Part shown: one piece after another, positions 1 to 7,367 of the stretch
Numbering within the stretch: position 1 is the first letter of the stretch
Layout: every line of letters starts with the position of its first letter
Assembly: GCA_050304855.1 (NCBI GenBank)
Contig: JBNLEI010000281.1
Span: forward strand, 1 to 20,392
Direction: 5' to 3'
DNA: 20,392 nucleotides
Source of the DNA: Methylomarinum sp050304855
GTDB lineage: Bacteria; Pseudomonadota; Gammaproteobacteria; Methylococcales; Methylomonadaceae
Position numbers and translations under genes: made by a program
The notes under the pieces: generated by a model
What the model was told of the DNA's origin: nothing
What the model saw: only the letters and a program-made list of their open reading frames with translations
The model's database searches: none

Positions 1-1221
1 GAAACTGAAATGCCTGGATTGATGGCCCTGCGAGCAGAGTACGGAGCACAGCAACCGTTGCGAGGGGCTCGTATTGCTGGATGTTTGCATATGACCATTC
101 AGACGGCGGTCTTGATCGAGACATTGACCTCGTTGGGAGCCGAAGTCAGGTGGTCTTCCTGCAATATTTTTTCGACTCAAGATCATGCGGCTGCTGCGAT
201 GGCTGCTGCCGACATTCCGGTATTTGCCTGGAAAGGCGAAACTGAACAGGAAGCGGAATGGTGTATCGAGCAAACTATTGTCGGTCCCGACGGTTGGCGT
301 CCAAATATGATACTGGATGATGGTGGCGATTTGACGGTGATGATGCACGAAAAATTTCCGCAGTTGATGGCCGATGTAAAAGGGTTGTCGGAAGAGACCA
401 CCACAGGCGTGATGCGTCTGTACGACATGGTTAAAAAAGGGACCCTTAAGGTTCCGGCATTCAATGTCAACGATTCAGTAACTAAATCGAAATTCGATAA
501 TCTTTACGGTTGTCGTGAGTCGCTGGTCGATGGTATCAAACGTGCTACTGATGTGATGGTGGCCGGCAAGATCGCTGTCGTTTGCGGCTACGGTGACGTT
601 GGCAAGGGTTGCGCACAATCTCTGCGCGGTTTGGGGGCCACGGTCTGGATTACCGAAATCGATCCAATTTGTGCTTTGCAAGCGGCAATGGAAGGTTACC
701 GTGTTGTGACGATGGAAGAGGCTGCGCCGGTTGCGAATATTTTTGTGACTGCGACCGGTAATTGTAAGGTGATTACTCATGAGCATATGAAAGCAATGAA
801 GGATCAGGCAATTGTATGCAACATCGGTCATTTTGATTCTGAGATTGAAATATCGGCGTTACGCCAATATCCTTGGGAAAATATCAAGCCGCAAGTTGAT
901 CACGTTATTTTTTCTGATGGCAAGCGATTGATTGTGTTGGCGGAAGGTCGTCTGGTCAATCTTGGTTGTGCCACTGGTCACCCGAGTTTTGTTATGTCAA
1001 ACTCCTTCTGTAACCAGGTCTTAGCTCAGATCGAATTATGGAATAACGCTGCGAAGTACGAAAATAAAGTTTATGTACTGCCGAAAAAACTCGACGAAAA
1101 AGTGGCTCGTTCTCACTTGAGACAGCTGGGGGTGCAGTTGACCGAATTGACTCAGGAGCAGGCGGAATACCTTAATGTACCGATGGAAGGTCCTTATAAG
1201 CCGGATCATTACCGCTATTGA
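1..1221 (+). CDS. ahcY: Adenosylhomocysteinase (SAH hydrolase), 5' end missing
   Basis: Cytoplasmic NAD-dependent enzyme that splits S-adenosylhomocysteine into adenosine and homocysteine, removing the inhibitory product of methyltransferases and feeding the methionine cycle. The frame is open from base 1 and 406 residues are visible, so only about 20 N-terminal residues appear to lie outside the window. Visible family landmarks are CLHMTIQTAVLIETL, the ILDDGGDLT substrate motif, FNVNDSVTKSKFDN with the catalytic Lys and Asp, the NAD-binding VVCGYGDVGKG Rossmann loop (about 583-606), and the C-terminal KPDHYRY that reaches into the neighbouring subunit's NAD site. The length fits the short bacterial form. 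An intrinsic terminator follows 28 bases after the stop, so it is the last gene of its unit. The start and any upstream riboswitch are outside the window. Confidence 0.97.
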   Translation, partial: ETEMPGLMALRAEYGAQQPLRGARIAGCLHMTIQTAVLIETLTSLGAEVRWSSCNIFSTQDHAAAAMAAADIPVFAWKGETEQEAEWCIEQTIVGPDGWRPNMILDDGGDLTVMMHEKFPQLMADVKGLSEETTTGVMRLYDMVKKGTLKVPAFNVNDSVTKSKFDNLYGCRESLVDGIKRATDVMVAGKIAVVCGYGDVGKGCAQSLRGLGATVWITEIDPICALQAAMEGYRVVTMEEAAPVANIFVTATGNCKVITHEHMKAMKDQAIVCNIGHFDSEIEISALRQYPWENIKPQVDHVIFSDGKRLIVLAEGRLVNLGCATGHPSFVMSNSFCNQVLAQIELWNNAAKYENKVYVLPKKLDEKVARSHLRQLGVQLTELTQEQAEYLNVPMEGPYKPDHYRY

Positions 1222-1248
1222 TCGATTGGATACGATTTTGACAATCAG

Positions 1249-1272
1249 AAAGGAGCTATAGGCTCCTTTTTT
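1249..1272 (+). terminator. Intrinsic terminator after ahcY
   Basis: A perfect 8-bp stem (AAAGGAGC at 1249-1256 with GCTCCTTT at 1262-1269, 5-base loop) runs straight into a T tract ending at 1272. It lies 28 bases after the ahcY stop and 37 bases before the rsmE start, so it separates the two units. Confidence 0.85.
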
Positions 1273-1309
1273 GTTGCGGAACGGATTTTGTTTTCACTAC
1301 ACTTTCTTT

Positions 1310-2041
1310 ATGCGAGTTTCCAGACTATATGTGATAGATGCGTTGGCTCTAGGACAACGGGTTCAGCTTCAGGACGACGCAGCGCATTATGTGCGGACGG
1401 TTTTACGTTTAAAAAACGGCCAGGAAATCACCTTGTTCAACGGTCAAGGCGGCGAATATCTGGGGCGTTTTGTCGAAGTTAGTCGAAAAAGGGTCATTAT
1501 TGATATCGAAGAGTTTATCAAGCGGAATGTAGAGTCTTCGTTGAGTATTGAAATGGGATTGAGTATTTCCCGAGGCGACCGGATGGATTGGGCGGTACAA
1601 AAGGCTGTTGAGCTGGGTGTTAACCGGATAACCCCACTTGTGACCGAGCGTTGCGTGATTAAATTTAAAGAACACGATAAAAAACAGCAACGATTGCAGC
1701 ATTGGAGAAATATTGTTCAGCATGCTGCGGAGCAATGCGGTAGAACGCAGTTGCCGGAAATGCCAGAGATTGAAGAATTGGCAAGTTGGGTCTGTGCGCA
1801 GCAAGGACTTAAATTATTTCTGGACCCTCATGCGGAGTTAACATTGAAAGATTTAACCCCGGATGGGGAACGAGTGACTTTGCTTTCAGGTCCGGAAGGC
1901 GGTTTTAGTCAAGAGGAAAGGGAAATTGCTCAAGATTCAGGCTTTGTCGGCATCCGTCTCGGACAGCGTATTTTACGGACAGAGACCGCAGCCGTGGCGG
2001 CTGTGTCAGCGGTGCAAGTATTATGGGGGGATTTTATTTGA
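1310..2041 (+). CDS. rsmE: 16S rRNA (uracil(1498)-N(3))-methyltransferase RsmE
   Basis: SAM-dependent SPOUT-fold methyltransferase that methylates N3 of U1498 in 16S rRNA in the small subunit. The protein has 243 residues, the usual family length. An N-terminal PUA-like RNA-binding part (about 1-70) precedes the knotted catalytic domain, whose SAM-site motifs LLSGPEGG (about 191-198) and LGQRILRTETA (217-227) are intact. SRGDRMDWAVQKAVELGV and the EQCGR segment are also typical. The ATG at 1310 is chosen because MRVSRLY aligns with the Escherichia coli start; no good Shine-Dalgarno precedes it, and a TTG at 1271 lies inside the upstream terminator's T tract. The stop overlaps the next start in TGATG, so translation of the following protease is probably coupled. 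Confidence 0.95.
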   Translation: MRVSRLYVIDALALGQRVQLQDDAAHYVRTVLRLKNGQEITLFNGQGGEYLGRFVEVSRKRVIIDIEEFIKRNVESSLSIEMGLSISRGDRMDWAVQKAVELGVNRITPLVTERCVIKFKEHDKKQQRLQHWRNIVQHAAEQCGRTQLPEMPEIEELASWVCAQQGLKLFLDPHAELTLKDLTPDGERVTLLSGPEGGFSQEEREIAQDSGFVGIRLGQRILRTETAAVAAVSAVQVLWGDFI

Positions 2042-2919
2042 TGAGAACGCTGGCCTATACGATCACACCATTACTGATATTGGTTTTTTTGGCCTCAGTA
2101 TCCTGTGTATTAGGATATTTTGCGCTTTTAGGGTTAGGCGATGTCGTCGAGTTAAGGAAAGTCGTCAGTAAAGGGACTCTGATTTTATTGATACTGAGTA
2201 TTTTCCCGCTGAGGAAGCGGCTCAAGTTACAGTGGTCTGAACTTGGTTTTGCGCCCCCTGCCCGATTTATTCGGCAGATGGCACTTGGTTTCTTGGTCGG
2301 CCTTGCAACCTTATCGCCTATATTATTGGTATTGTATGGATTGGATATCCATGTGATTGATGCGGACAGAGATTGGACATTGATGAAAGCCGCGAAGAAA
2401 ATAGCGTTGAGCTTATTGCTGGCGTTGTTGATTTCGTTTGCGGAAGAACCGCTGTTTCGCGGTATCTTATTGGGGGCATTAAAGCGTGGAATCGGTTTGA
2501 TTTTCGCTGTCGCAATCAGCTCGCTGTATTACGCGGCGCTGCATTTTTTGAGAAGCAAAACGGATGTTCCTTATGAAGAATTGAATATCGTCAGCGGATT
2601 TCGATTAATGTTTGAAGCGTTTGCCAACTGGTTGAATCCGGATGTTTTTTCAGCATTGTTGGCTTTGTGGGTCGTAGGCGTTTTTTTGGCCGTCATCAGA
2701 ACGGAATTCAAGCAGAGCCTGGGTATTTGCGTCGGCTGTCACGCCGGTTGGGTGTGGCAGATTAAGGTGAGCAAAGATTTTTTCGATATTAATCCCTTGT
2801 CAGACAAACTGTATCTGGTAAGCACTTATGACGGTGTGGTCGGTCCACTGGTTACAGTTTGGCTGGCTGCGGCGCTGGTAATTTATTTTATCTGGAAAAA
2901 ATATCGCATTGAAAATTAG
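2041..2919 (+). CDS. CPBP family intramembrane metalloprotease (PF02517)
   Basis: Predicted multi-pass membrane protein of 292 residues in the CPBP (CAAX protease and bacteriocin-processing) family. The family motifs are in order: EEPLFRG with paired Glu135/Glu136 and Arg140, Tyr164-x-x-x-His168 standing for the FxxxH motif, and His234 in CHAGWVW. Together they form the glutamate/histidine intramembrane active site. Hydrophobic helices occupy about 6-32, 44-56, 80-100, 121-136, 147-167, 203-220 and 267-285. Members remove C-terminal residues of prenylated proteins, act in bacteriocin immunity, or process unknown substrates; nothing here fixes the substrate. The ATG at 2041 overlaps the rsmE stop by one base and has a G-rich stretch about ten bases upstream. 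An in-frame ATG at 2023, inside rsmE, would add six residues. Confidence 0.88.
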   Translation: MRTLAYTITPLLILVFLASVSCVLGYFALLGLGDVVELRKVVSKGTLILLILSIFPLRKRLKLQWSELGFAPPARFIRQMALGFLVGLATLSPILLVLYGLDIHVIDADRDWTLMKAAKKIALSLLLALLISFAEEPLFRGILLGALKRGIGLIFAVAISSLYYAALHFLRSKTDVPYEELNIVSGFRLMFEAFANWLNPDVFSALLALWVVGVFLAVIRTEFKQSLGICVGCHAGWVWQIKVSKDFFDINPLSDKLYLVSTYDGVVGPLVTVWLAAALVIYFIWKKYRIEN

Positions 2920-2944
2920 TTCCCACGAGACGGATTAACACAGT

Positions 2945-3427
2945 TTAATCTCTAAAATTATCGAACTGTAACGGCTGTCCTACGTCTTCCTCCCGCAGCA
3001 TTTGAATCACCTGTTGAAGATCGTCTCTTTTTTTGCCGGTGACCCGGACTTTATCCCCTTGGATAGCAGCTTGAACTTTCAGTTTTTTGTCCTTGATCAG
3101 TTTAACGATTTTTTTGGAGATATTAGTCTCCAGTCCCTGCTTGAGCGTAATGGTTTGCTGTGCTGTTTTTCCGGTCGTTTGTGGATTTCCGCTTTCCATG
3201 CAGCCGATATCGATTCCGCGTTTGGTCATTTTGGAATAAAGGATCGGAAGCATCTGCTGTAGTTGAAAAGCCGATTCGGCTTTCATGACGATAGCCTCTT
3301 CCTGTTGCTCAAATTGCGCATTAGATCCTTTGAAATCGAAACGAGTGGAAACTTCACGATTGGCTTGGTCGACAGCATTGGTTACTTCGTGACTGTCGAA
3401 TTCGGAAACAATATCAAATGATGGCAT
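2945..3427 (-). CDS. yajQ: YajQ family nucleotide-binding protein (DUF520/UPF0234)
   Basis: Small cytoplasmic protein of 160 residues, full length for the family, beginning MPSFDIVSEFDSHEV and containing the diagnostic VDQANREVSTRFDFKG segment. It is built from two similar alpha-beta domains. Members bind nucleic acid or nucleotides; a Xanthomonas relative has been reported as a cyclic di-GMP effector, while the E. coli protein has no firmly assigned job. It is a single-gene unit convergent with the CPBP protease, whose stop is 25 bases away. It starts at an ATG with only a weak purine stretch upstream and faces an AT-rich region shared with the next gene. Confidence 0.95.
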   Translation of the reverse strand: MPSFDIVSEFDSHEVTNAVDQANREVSTRFDFKGSNAQFEQQEEAIVMKAESAFQLQQMLPILYSKMTKRGIDIGCMESGNPQTTGKTAQQTITLKQGLETNISKKIVKLIKDKKLKVQAAIQGDKVRVTGKKRDDLQQVIQMLREEDVGQPLQFDNFRD

Positions 3428-3452
3428 TATTCTGTGTTCTATTCGGTAAAAT

Positions 3453-3489
3453 GAAATTAATTAACTATAATTTTGTTAATGTTAATTTC
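3453..3489. promoter_or_regulatory. AT-rich dyad around a consensus -10 box
   Basis: The 86-base gap between yajQ and the lipoprotein gene holds TATAAT at 3466-3471, a perfect sigma-70 -10 box on the plus strand. It lies inside an imperfect inverted repeat: GAAATTAA (3453-3460) pairs with TTAATTTC (3482-3489), and TTAAC (3461-3465) with GTTAA (3475-3479). The -35 region is poor, with TTCGGT around 3442-3447. The layout suits a weak promoter for the lipoprotein gene under a repressor, but such AT-rich symmetry can arise by chance. Confidence 0.4.
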
Positions 3490-3513
3490 AACTTATTTTC
3501 GTTGTAATTTCAA

Positions 3514-4209
3514 ATGAATATTAAATTAAATAAAAGTTTTTCTGTAACTCTTTGTTTGGTGGCGACGGCTTTTTTGAATGCTTGTTCGTTAAGCGGCGAT
3601 GTTAAGGGACGCGAATTCCAAATGTCATCGGTGGTCAAAAACGATATCGACTTGGTTTCTGAAACACATCAGATGGTGGTTTTTGCATCATTGAAACAAT
3701 TGGCGTTCAAACTTTATAAGCGGAATCCGTCAGAGTGGCGGAAAGGCGGGTTTCAATCGGCGCAGGCAGCCGTTGATGCCTTATCAGGAGATCCTTTTCC
3801 GGTCTACGAAGGTAAAAACAGTATCGAATGTATCCGGCTGGCGTTTGACGAACATTATCAGGGCGATCGCGTGCGGGCTTTTGTTGGCGGTATGGAGAAT
3901 ATGGTGCTGGATTCGTACGACGGCCATCGGGAGTTTTATCTTCATAATATGTTGGAAGCCCAAAAGCTTTACGACAGCGCCCGTAATATCGAACTGGCTT
4001 CCTGGTTGCTGCGCACCAAACAGAATAGTGACGGGGAGTTGCTTTTGCTAAGCTCCGGCGGTTCCGAAGAGGTGAATTTAAGCTTCGAACGCTTGTTCGG
4101 CAAAATGATCAATGCTCAGGATATGCTGGCGCAGATTATGGCCGACAGAACGCATCGCCAAATAAAAAACGTCATTCAGGCGGTGGCAACCGCTTTCATA
4201 CCAATTTAA
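3514..4209 (+). CDS. Conserved proteobacterial lipoprotein of unknown function
   Basis: Predicted 231-residue lipoprotein. The hydrophobic leader at about 9-21 ends in the lipobox LNAC, placing the lipidated cysteine at residue 24 and the mature protein in the periplasm on a membrane. The mature part looks mostly helical and soluble, with landmarks KLYKRNPSEWRKGGF, LEAQKLYDSARNIELASWLLR, SFERLFGKMINAQDMLAQIMADRTHR and a hydrophobic C-terminal end (VATAFIPI). I recall similar uncharacterised proteins in other Gammaproteobacteria but cannot assign a named family or function. The start is the only reasonable one for the signal peptide, although no Shine-Dalgarno is visible. Its TAA stop overlaps the stop of the convergent cca gene. 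Confidence 0.8.
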   Translation: MNIKLNKSFSVTLCLVATAFLNACSLSGDVKGREFQMSSVVKNDIDLVSETHQMVVFASLKQLAFKLYKRNPSEWRKGGFQSAQAAVDALSGDPFPVYEGKNSIECIRLAFDEHYQGDRVRAFVGGMENMVLDSYDGHREFYLHNMLEAQKLYDSARNIELASWLLRTKQNSDGELLLLSSGGSEEVNLSFERLFGKMINAQDMLAQIMADRTHRQIKNVIQAVATAFIPI

Positions 4210-5435
4210 GGTGTTTGCTGTGCTATAAATTCCTTGATGGCTTTAATACGCAATCCCCTGATGGCTTCTCCGATCTTCGCACCTTTGAGACCGCTGTTTA
4301 GAACTTCAGACGGATCGATATTGTTGGCAGCCGAGGCAGCGGCCAATAAATAATCAGCTTGCGGATAAGGCCTGTCTTCTAATCCTAGTCGTCCCTTCAT
4401 GTCGGCTTCGCACGCCAATACGAAATCTTTCAAAAAATGTTTAGGTTTGAATGCACCTAAGGCGTTAAGCATGTCACTCAATGTGTTGGCGCGCAATTCC
4501 GTAACCCGATGGCAATGCGTGTGATATTCCATGACTTGTCGGCACAAGTTTCTGAATTGATTTGGTACTCTTAAGCGTTGGCAGAACTCGTCCAAGACAG
4601 GGAGACCTTTTTGTTCGTGACCGCGGTGGCTGGGCCAGCACTCTGGCGGAGTGAGCGCCTTGCCCAGATCGTGCAACATGGCGGCAAGTCTGACCTCAGC
4701 CTTATCCGATAAACGGGCGGCTTGATCGACAACCATTAAGGTATGGACGCCTGTATCGATTTCCGGGTGGTACTTTACCGGTTGCGGAACGCCGAATAAT
4801 CGTTCGATTTCGGGAAAGATCGATGCCAGAGCGTTGCAATCTTTCAGCGTATAAAAAAAAGCGGAAGGTGTTTTTTCCAATAACGCCCTGTGTAACTCCG
4901 CCCAAACGCGTTCGGCAACCAAATGGGCGGTTTCGCCGTTGCTAACCATTTGCACCATCAGCTCACGTGTTTCCGGCGCCACTTTAAAGCCGAGATGCTG
5001 GTAACGGGCTGCAAAACGGGCGACGCGTAATACTCTGACAGGATCTTCGCTGAACGCTGGCGAAATGTGTCGAAACACTCGTTTTTCCAAGTCGTCCCGA
5101 CCATGATAGGGGTCGACAATCGTTCCGTCTTCTCTCATGGCAATGGCGTTTATCGTGAGGTCTCTGCGAATCAAATCCTCCTCTAAAGTAACCTCGGGAT
5201 CGGCGTGGACGGCAAAGCCTTTGTAACCCGGAGCAGTTTTACGTTCAGTGCGCGCCAGGGCGTATTCATCGTGAGTGACCGGGTGTAGAAAAACCGGAAA
5301 ATCCTTGCCAACTGGGCGGAAGCCTTTTGCGATCATCGAATCCGGCGTTTCTCCGATGACTACCCAATCCTTCTCTATGACCGGTCGATTGAGCAAATGA
5401 TCGCGGACAGCACCCCCTACCAGATACGCTTTCAT
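4206..5435 (-). CDS. cca: Multifunctional CCA tRNA nucleotidyltransferase (class II, with HD domain)
   Basis: Adds or repairs the 3'-CCA end of tRNAs using CTP and ATP; this longer form also has an HD domain linked in E. coli to phosphodiesterase, 2'-nucleotidase and phosphatase activities. The protein has 409 residues. The nucleotidyltransferase head starts MKAYLVGGAVRD with acidic residues at 21 and 23, here Glu-Lys-Asp rather than the E. coli Asp-Arg-Asp. RRDLTINA (90-97) and Arg137/Arg140 of RVLRVARFAARY follow. The HD domain shows HPEIDTGVHT and LHDLGK with His255-Asp256, the same numbers as in E. coli. The ATG at 5435 matches the family start; a TTG at 5444 would add MYF. An AAGAAG lies about twelve bases upstream. 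It is a single-gene unit. Confidence 0.96.
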   Translation of the reverse strand: MKAYLVGGAVRDHLLNRPVIEKDWVVIGETPDSMIAKGFRPVGKDFPVFLHPVTHDEYALARTERKTAPGYKGFAVHADPEVTLEEDLIRRDLTINAIAMREDGTIVDPYHGRDDLEKRVFRHISPAFSEDPVRVLRVARFAARYQHLGFKVAPETRELMVQMVSNGETAHLVAERVWAELHRALLEKTPSAFFYTLKDCNALASIFPEIERLFGVPQPVKYHPEIDTGVHTLMVVDQAARLSDKAEVRLAAMLHDLGKALTPPECWPSHRGHEQKGLPVLDEFCQRLRVPNQFRNLCRQVMEYHTHCHRVTELRANTLSDMLNALGAFKPKHFLKDFVLACEADMKGRLGLEDRPYPQADYLLAAASAANNIDPSEVLNSGLKGAKIGEAIRGLRIKAIKEFIAQQTP

Positions 5436-5677
5436 AAAATACAACGCTTCTTTTTAAGTTTCTTGACCGGCATAATGCATAGTATAGATGAAAGCGGTCG
5501 ACATCTTTTTAAATTGTTTCATCGGGTGACCTTGGTTTCGTTGGCAAGATCGTTCGCTTTATAACCTGAAACTGACATGCAGAGACTGTGTCAATCGAGA
5601 AGCATAAAATACAATGGTCCATTTTCGCCTTTTCTCAATCAGGAAATGAGGTGATTGGGAAAATAACAGAGTAATCG
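5436..5677. other. Divergent intergenic region between cca and the TauE/SafE gene
   Basis: About 240 bases without a convincing gene. On the minus strand a -10-like TATACT (plus coordinates 5481-5486) lies about 45 bases before the cca start, without a good -35 box. On the plus strand TAAAAT near 5604-5609 could serve the transporter gene. A weak CAATCA/TGATTG hairpin sits near 5636-5659, just upstream of the transporter start. No RNA gene or strong repeat was recognised. Confidence 0.4.
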
Positions 5678-6466
5678 ATGGTAGAAATTTTTATTTATAG
5701 TATGTTGTTGGGTGCCGTTTCCGGTGTAGTAGCGGGATTGTTTGGATTGGGCGGCGGATTAGTCATTGTACCGATTTTGGTATGGTTGTTCGATATTCGA
5801 GAATTTGATTCCGATCTGGTCATGGTGATGGCCGTAGCAACCTCTTTGGCAACTATCGTGCCGACTGCATTCGTCACAATCAGCTCGCATCATCGTAAAG
5901 GTGCTGTTATCTGGTCTCGAGTGCGGCATTTGTCGCCCGGTATTATTCTAGGGGCCGCCATGGGTTCGTTATTGGCCGATCTGATTCGAGGTGAAGTGTT
6001 GCGAGGGATGTTTGTTGTCTACCTGATTTATGTAGGAAGTAGCATGGCATTGCAATTCAAGCCGGTATTGAATTTAAAACGACATGGAAACATGCTGGAT
6101 TATCTGGCGGGTGGGGTAATCGGGCTCGCATCGAGCTTATTGGGCATTGGAGGGGGAACCATGACAGTGCCTTATCTGCTGGGTCAACGGCTTGAAATGA
6201 AAAATGCGGTGGCTGTTTCGAGCGCTTGCGGATTGCCGATCGCCTTGGCCGGAACGTTGAGCTACATTTTGCTCGGATGGGGGAATACAACTCTGCCGGA
6301 AGGGAGTGCTGGTTATATTTATCTGCCAGCGTTTGCCGGAGTGGCGGGGCTAAGTGTTTTGACGGCGCCGATCGGCGTGAAATTGGCGCATAAGCTGCCG
6401 GCTAGACAATTGAAACGTTATTTTTCCGTTATCTTATTTATTATGGCCATCAAAATGATGATTTGA
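5678..6466 (+). CDS. TauE/SafE (TSUP) family anion transporter
   Basis: Predicted eight-helix inner-membrane transporter of 262 residues. The family's internal duplication is visible: AGLFGLGGGLVIVP (about 19-32) recurs as SLLGIGGGTMTVPYLL (153-168). These half-repeat motifs start the first and second four-helix bundles. Family members move sulfite, taurine- or sulfoacetate-derived anions, thiosulfate or other sulfur and organic anions, mostly outward. The exact substrate cannot be told here because no sulfur-metabolism gene is adjacent. The ATG at 5678 has AGAG seven to eleven bases upstream, and the first helix begins at once, so an earlier start is not needed. A strong hairpin follows the stop. 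Confidence 0.9.
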   Translation: MVEIFIYSMLLGAVSGVVAGLFGLGGGLVIVPILVWLFDIREFDSDLVMVMAVATSLATIVPTAFVTISSHHRKGAVIWSRVRHLSPGIILGAAMGSLLADLIRGEVLRGMFVVYLIYVGSSMALQFKPVLNLKRHGNMLDYLAGGVIGLASSLLGIGGGTMTVPYLLGQRLEMKNAVAVSSACGLPIALAGTLSYILLGWGNTTLPEGSAGYIYLPAFAGVAGLSVLTAPIGVKLAHKLPARQLKRYFSVILFIMAIKMMI

Positions 6467-6473
6467 TATGTGT

Positions 6474-6507
6474 GAGCGAAAGACGAATGAGAGTTCGTCT
6501 TTCGCTC
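6474..6507. terminator. Perfect 14-bp hairpin between convergent genes
   Basis: GAGCGAAAGACGAA (6474-6487) is exactly complementary to TTCGTCTTTCGCTC (6494-6507), with a 6-base loop. It starts 8 bases after the transporter stop and ends 9 bases before the OmpA-like gene's stop on the other strand, the position of a bidirectional terminator. Neither side has a real T tract (CTTGTG on the plus side), so it may act by pairing and 3'-end protection more than by classical intrinsic termination. Confidence 0.65.
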
Positions 6508-6515
6508 CTTGTGAT

Positions 6516-7154
6516 TTATCGCGGACGTATACTGATTTCTACGCGACGATTTTGCGATCTGCCCATGGGATCGTCGTTGGAGGCAATCGGATAACGTTCG
6601 CCGAATCCTCGCGACTGAATTCGGCCATGAAGAACGCCGGCACGAACCAGATAACTCGCGACACTGTTAGCGCGACGTTCGGAAAGCTCTTGATTGTACA
6701 TGTCGCTACCGGTTGAGTCGGTATAGCCGGAAACGTTAATACTAGTTTCATCGAATTCTTTCAAAACGATGGCTACCGAGTCTAAAACGGGATAAAAACT
6801 GCCGCTGACATCCGAAGAGTCGGTGGCGAAAGTGATATTGCCCGGCATAATCAGCCGAAGATTGTCGCCCTGGCGTTCAACTCTGACGCCAGTGCCTTCC
6901 AAACGAGCCCTTAATTGAGCTTCCTGGCGATCCATGTAGTAACCGATGCCGCTGCCTAATGCCGCGCCAGCGGCAGCTCCGATCAAGGCGCCTTTGGCAT
7001 CTCCTCCGATCAAGGCGCCACTGGCCGCACCAACTGCCGCTCCGGCACCGGCTCCCCAGCCCGTATTGGCGACTTTCTCTTCGCCGGTATAGGGGTCGAT
7101 TGCGCAACCGGTTGTTAACGTTGCTATAAATAGGGTGGTTAAAAATATTTTCAT
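6516..7154 (-). CDS. OmpA-like outer-membrane lipoprotein with glycine zipper (YiaD type)
   Basis: Predicted 212-residue lipoprotein tying the outer membrane to peptidoglycan. The short leader MKIFLTTLFIATLTTGC gives a lipidated Cys17, although the lipobox TTGC is somewhat degenerate. Residues 32-72 form a glycine/alanine-rich zipper, a likely membrane-inserting hairpin. Residues 103-212 are an OmpA_C domain, with Asp146 (GYTD) and Arg161 (SERR) 15 residues apart like the diaminopimelate-binding pair of OmpA, then SRGFGERYP and SQNRRVEI. Architecture matches E. coli YiaD. The ATG at 7154 gives a proper signal peptide and has GGAGAC about a dozen bases upstream; longer in-frame extensions lack a signal. 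It is divergent from the sensor kinase gene. Confidence 0.92.
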   Translation of the reverse strand: MKIFLTTLFIATLTTGCAIDPYTGEEKVANTGWGAGAGAAVGAASGALIGGDAKGALIGAAAGAALGSGIGYYMDRQEAQLRARLEGTGVRVERQGDNLRLIMPGNITFATDSSDVSGSFYPVLDSVAIVLKEFDETSINVSGYTDSTGSDMYNQELSERRANSVASYLVRAGVLHGRIQSRGFGERYPIASNDDPMGRSQNRRVEISIRPR

Positions 7155-7367
7155 AAGAAAGTCTCCGCTACTAGAAAATAATGAAAAGTTAAACAGATCT
7201 AGCTTAATAATAGATGAATAAATAAGCAATGTTATTGATGAATACCACTGTTTGTCATTTTGTCGCAAATTCCGGGAAAAGGTGCTTAAATTAAAATTTG
7301 AAGCTCTTCCTTGTCAAGCGACCGCAAGGCCTCGGTTTCGAGGCAAGTTATTTTAACAGGGGAATGT
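7155..7367. other. Divergent intergenic region with a GC-rich hairpin before the kinase
   Basis: 213 bases between the OmpA-like lipoprotein (minus) and the histidine kinase (plus). Most is AT-rich and probably holds both promoters, though none scores clearly by eye. A compact perfect hairpin, GCCTCG (7329-7334) with CGAGGC (7339-7344) and a GTTT loop, ends 23 bases before the kinase ATG. It is followed by AAGTTATTTTAACAGGGG, whose AGGGG is the Shine-Dalgarno. The hairpin could be a 5'-UTR control element, a leader terminator, or chance. Confidence 0.45.

Noticed and set aside
2933..2950. GATTAA/TTAATC hairpin between the CPBP protease and yajQ stops
   Set aside because: The stem is only six mostly A-T pairs, it overlaps the yajQ stop and it has no T tract; too weak to call a terminator.
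5614..5649. Eleven-codon open frame ahead of the TauE/SafE gene, a possible leader peptide
   Set aside because: The composition is not enriched in one amino acid, no attenuator hairpin pair follows, and the ribosome site is poorly placed.
7309..7367. Partial resemblance to a cyclic di-GMP riboswitch (GACCGCAAGGCCTC near the kinase leader)
   Set aside because: Only one short segment is similar; the conserved GGGCAAACC half and the receptor stem are absent, so only the simple hairpin is kept.
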